Under the pieces are notes generated by a model. The model was not told the DNA's origin and searched no databases. It was given only the letters and a program-made list of their open reading frames with translations. A DNA stretch of 64,000 nucleotides from Candidatus Vesicomyidisocius sp. Pext_18_S21 (GTDB lineage Bacteria > Pseudomonadota > Gammaproteobacteria > PS1 > Pseudothioglobaceae), in assembly GCA_021730165.1 (NCBI GenBank), contig CP072535.1, forward strand, positions 372,001-436,000, given 5' to 3'. Shown in pieces: positions 62,932 to 64,000 of this stretch (position 1 is the first letter of the stretch; the number at the start of each line of letters is the position of its first letter). The translations under genes were made by a program, and so were the position numbers.

Positions 62932-64000
62932 TCAAAAATATTTAGTAGAAATGTTGTTACTTTTTAGCCAAATTCTGAATCTTTCTTGAATTTCATTTAA
63001 CACTTCTTGACTATCTGCTTCAAATCTCAGGACTAAACAAGGGGTGGTATTAGAAGGACGAATTAAGCCCCAGCCATTGTTATAGTCAACACGAATACCA
63101 TCAATAGTTGTAATTTTTGCATTAGGGAAATCTACATTTTCAGCTAATTTATTCATGACATTAAATTGCTCACCTTGTTGGTCAAAATGAATATTAATTT
63201 CTGGTGTGTTGACATTATCAGGTAATTCAGAAAATATTTCAGCACAAGTTTTTTTTGTTTTTGATAGAATTTCAAGTAACCTAGCACCTGTATAAAACGC
63301 ATCATCAAATCCATACCAACGATCTTTGAAGAAGATATGTCCACTCATTTCTCCACCAAGCATTGCACCAGTTTCTTTTAATTTAGCTTTAATAAAACTA
63401 TGCCCTGTACGTGACATAATTGCTTCGCCACCATGTTTGATAATGTCTTTGGATAACAGTGATGAACACTTAACATCAAAAACAATCTTGGCACCTTTAT
63501 TACGCTTAAGAACATCCCTTGAATATAAGATCATTTGTCTATCTGCCCAGATTACATTTCCTTTGTTGTCAATCAAGCCCAATCTATCACCATCACCATC
63601 AAAGGAAAAGCCCATGTCTGCACCTGTATTTTTTACTTCTTTAATAATATATTCAAGGTTATGAAGTTTAGAAGGGTCTGGATGATGATTAGAAAAGTTA
63701 CCATCAACTAAACAAAATAATTTTGTTACTTTAATACCTAATTGTTCAAATAGTTTTGGTGCAATATTACCTGCAACGCCATTTCCTGCATCAATAACAA
63801 TACTAAATGGTTTGTCTAATTTAATATCATGAGTAATACGCTTAATATAATCTTGTTCAATGTTCACTTTAATTGAAGTTCCATGACCTGAGGAAAAATC
63901 ACCAATTTGAATACGCTGATAAAGCATTTGAATACGTTCACCAGAGAGTGTTTCTCCTGCAATTATGATTTTAAAACCATTATATTCTGGTGGATTATGT
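62932..64000 (-). CDS. Phosphomannomutase/phosphoglucomutase, 5' part outside window
   Basis: The frame is open past the Met at 63927 to the window edge, where it reads HNPPEYNGFKIIIAGETLSGE. That is the sequence right after the catalytic phosphoserine of AlgC-type enzymes, so the gene continues to the right. Visible are the metal loop FSFDGDGDRLG, the sugar-binding GGEMSGHIFFKDRWYGFDDA and the C-terminal phosphate-binding RPSNTTPCLVLRFE. It interconverts hexose-6-P and hexose-1-P for LPS or exopolysaccharide. Confidence 0.93.
   Translation of the reverse strand, partial: HNPPEYNGFKIIIAGETLSGERIQMLYQRIQIGDFSSGHGTSIKVNIEQDYIKRITHDIKLDKPFSIVIDAGNGVAGNIAPKLFEQLGIKVTKLFCLVDGNFSNHHPDPSKLHNLEYIIKEVKNTGADMGFSFDGDGDRLGLIDNKGNVIWADRQMILYSRDVLKRNKGAKIVFDVKCSSLLSKDIIKHGGEAIMSRTGHSFIKAKLKETGAMLGGEMSGHIFFKDRWYGFDDAFYTGARLLEILSKTKKTCAEIFSELPDNVNTPEINIHFDQQGEQFNVMNKLAENVDFPNAKITTIDGIRVDYNNGWGLIRPSNTTPCLVLRFEADSQEVLNEIQERFRIWLKSNNISTKYF

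Overview
The window is a low-GC, strongly AT-biased stretch of a reduced gammaproteobacterial chromosome. It carries almost only housekeeping and biosynthetic genes, separated in places by long decayed spacers and recognisable gene ruins. There is no phage, insertion sequence, CRISPR array or plasmid gene. The gene content, the sulfur-globule-like secreted protein, and the broken uvrB, ilvA, dusA and ftsA genes fit best with a chemosynthetic sulfur-oxidising clam symbiont of the Ca. Vesicomyosocius / Ca. Ruthia type. That assignment is inference from memory of those genomes, not a database match.

Layout. Positions 1-14,142 are mostly minus-strand: purL, yebC, nadA, aspS, a DUF502 membrane protein, map, an M48 protease, lemA, a Pro-Arg-His tRNA cluster and dnaQ. 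A partial methyltransferase gene and a monothiol glutaredoxin gene lie at the left edge on the plus strand. Positions 14,180-17,274 hold rpoZ, about 1.2 kb of decayed DNA, a frameshifted membrane/coiled-coil gene and hemB. Positions 17,320-26,545 hold thiC, waaA (minus) and a tight plus-strand run obgE-proB-folK-panB-panC-nfuA-membrane protein-thiL. Positions 26,580-31,182 hold dksA, a HAD phosphatase gene, an ilvA pseudogene, icd, a decayed sulfur-globule-like gene, an intact paralogue and tRNA-Asn. Positions 31,183-40,065 hold a decayed spacer, a DUF2130 gene, an aspartate aminotransferase gene, a full-length but shattered uvrB, queE, an exported small heat-shock protein, aroC and tRNA-Arg(CCT). 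Positions 40,261-48,729 hold pyrF, tRNA-Val, a ubiquinone-type hydroxylase, pdxH, aroE, a truncated rne, a pteridine-reductase-like SDR, a MidA-type methyltransferase and uppP. Positions 48,730-50,692 are a graveyard with dusA and ftsA remnants before lpxC, and ftsZ is missing from its usual place. Positions 50,693-64,000 hold lpxC, ilvB-ilvN-ilvC, pssA, leuA, a HolD-like gene, queH, argF, argD, a small orphan, hpf, mgtE and the 3' part of a phosphomannomutase gene.

Together the genes describe an organism that still makes its own branched-chain amino acids (apart from a broken threonine deaminase), arginine, aromatic amino acids, purines, pyrimidines, NAD, thiamine, pantothenate, folate, pyridoxal phosphate, haem, ubiquinone and queuosine. 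It is losing nucleotide excision repair and the classical FtsA/FtsZ division apparatus. I saw no convincing novel multi-gene system. The most interesting signals are the frameshifted gene at 15677-16239, the sulfur-globule-like gene pair, the dcw-cluster erosion, several strong inverted repeats, and a tRNA-Arg gene that has lost its encoded CCA.
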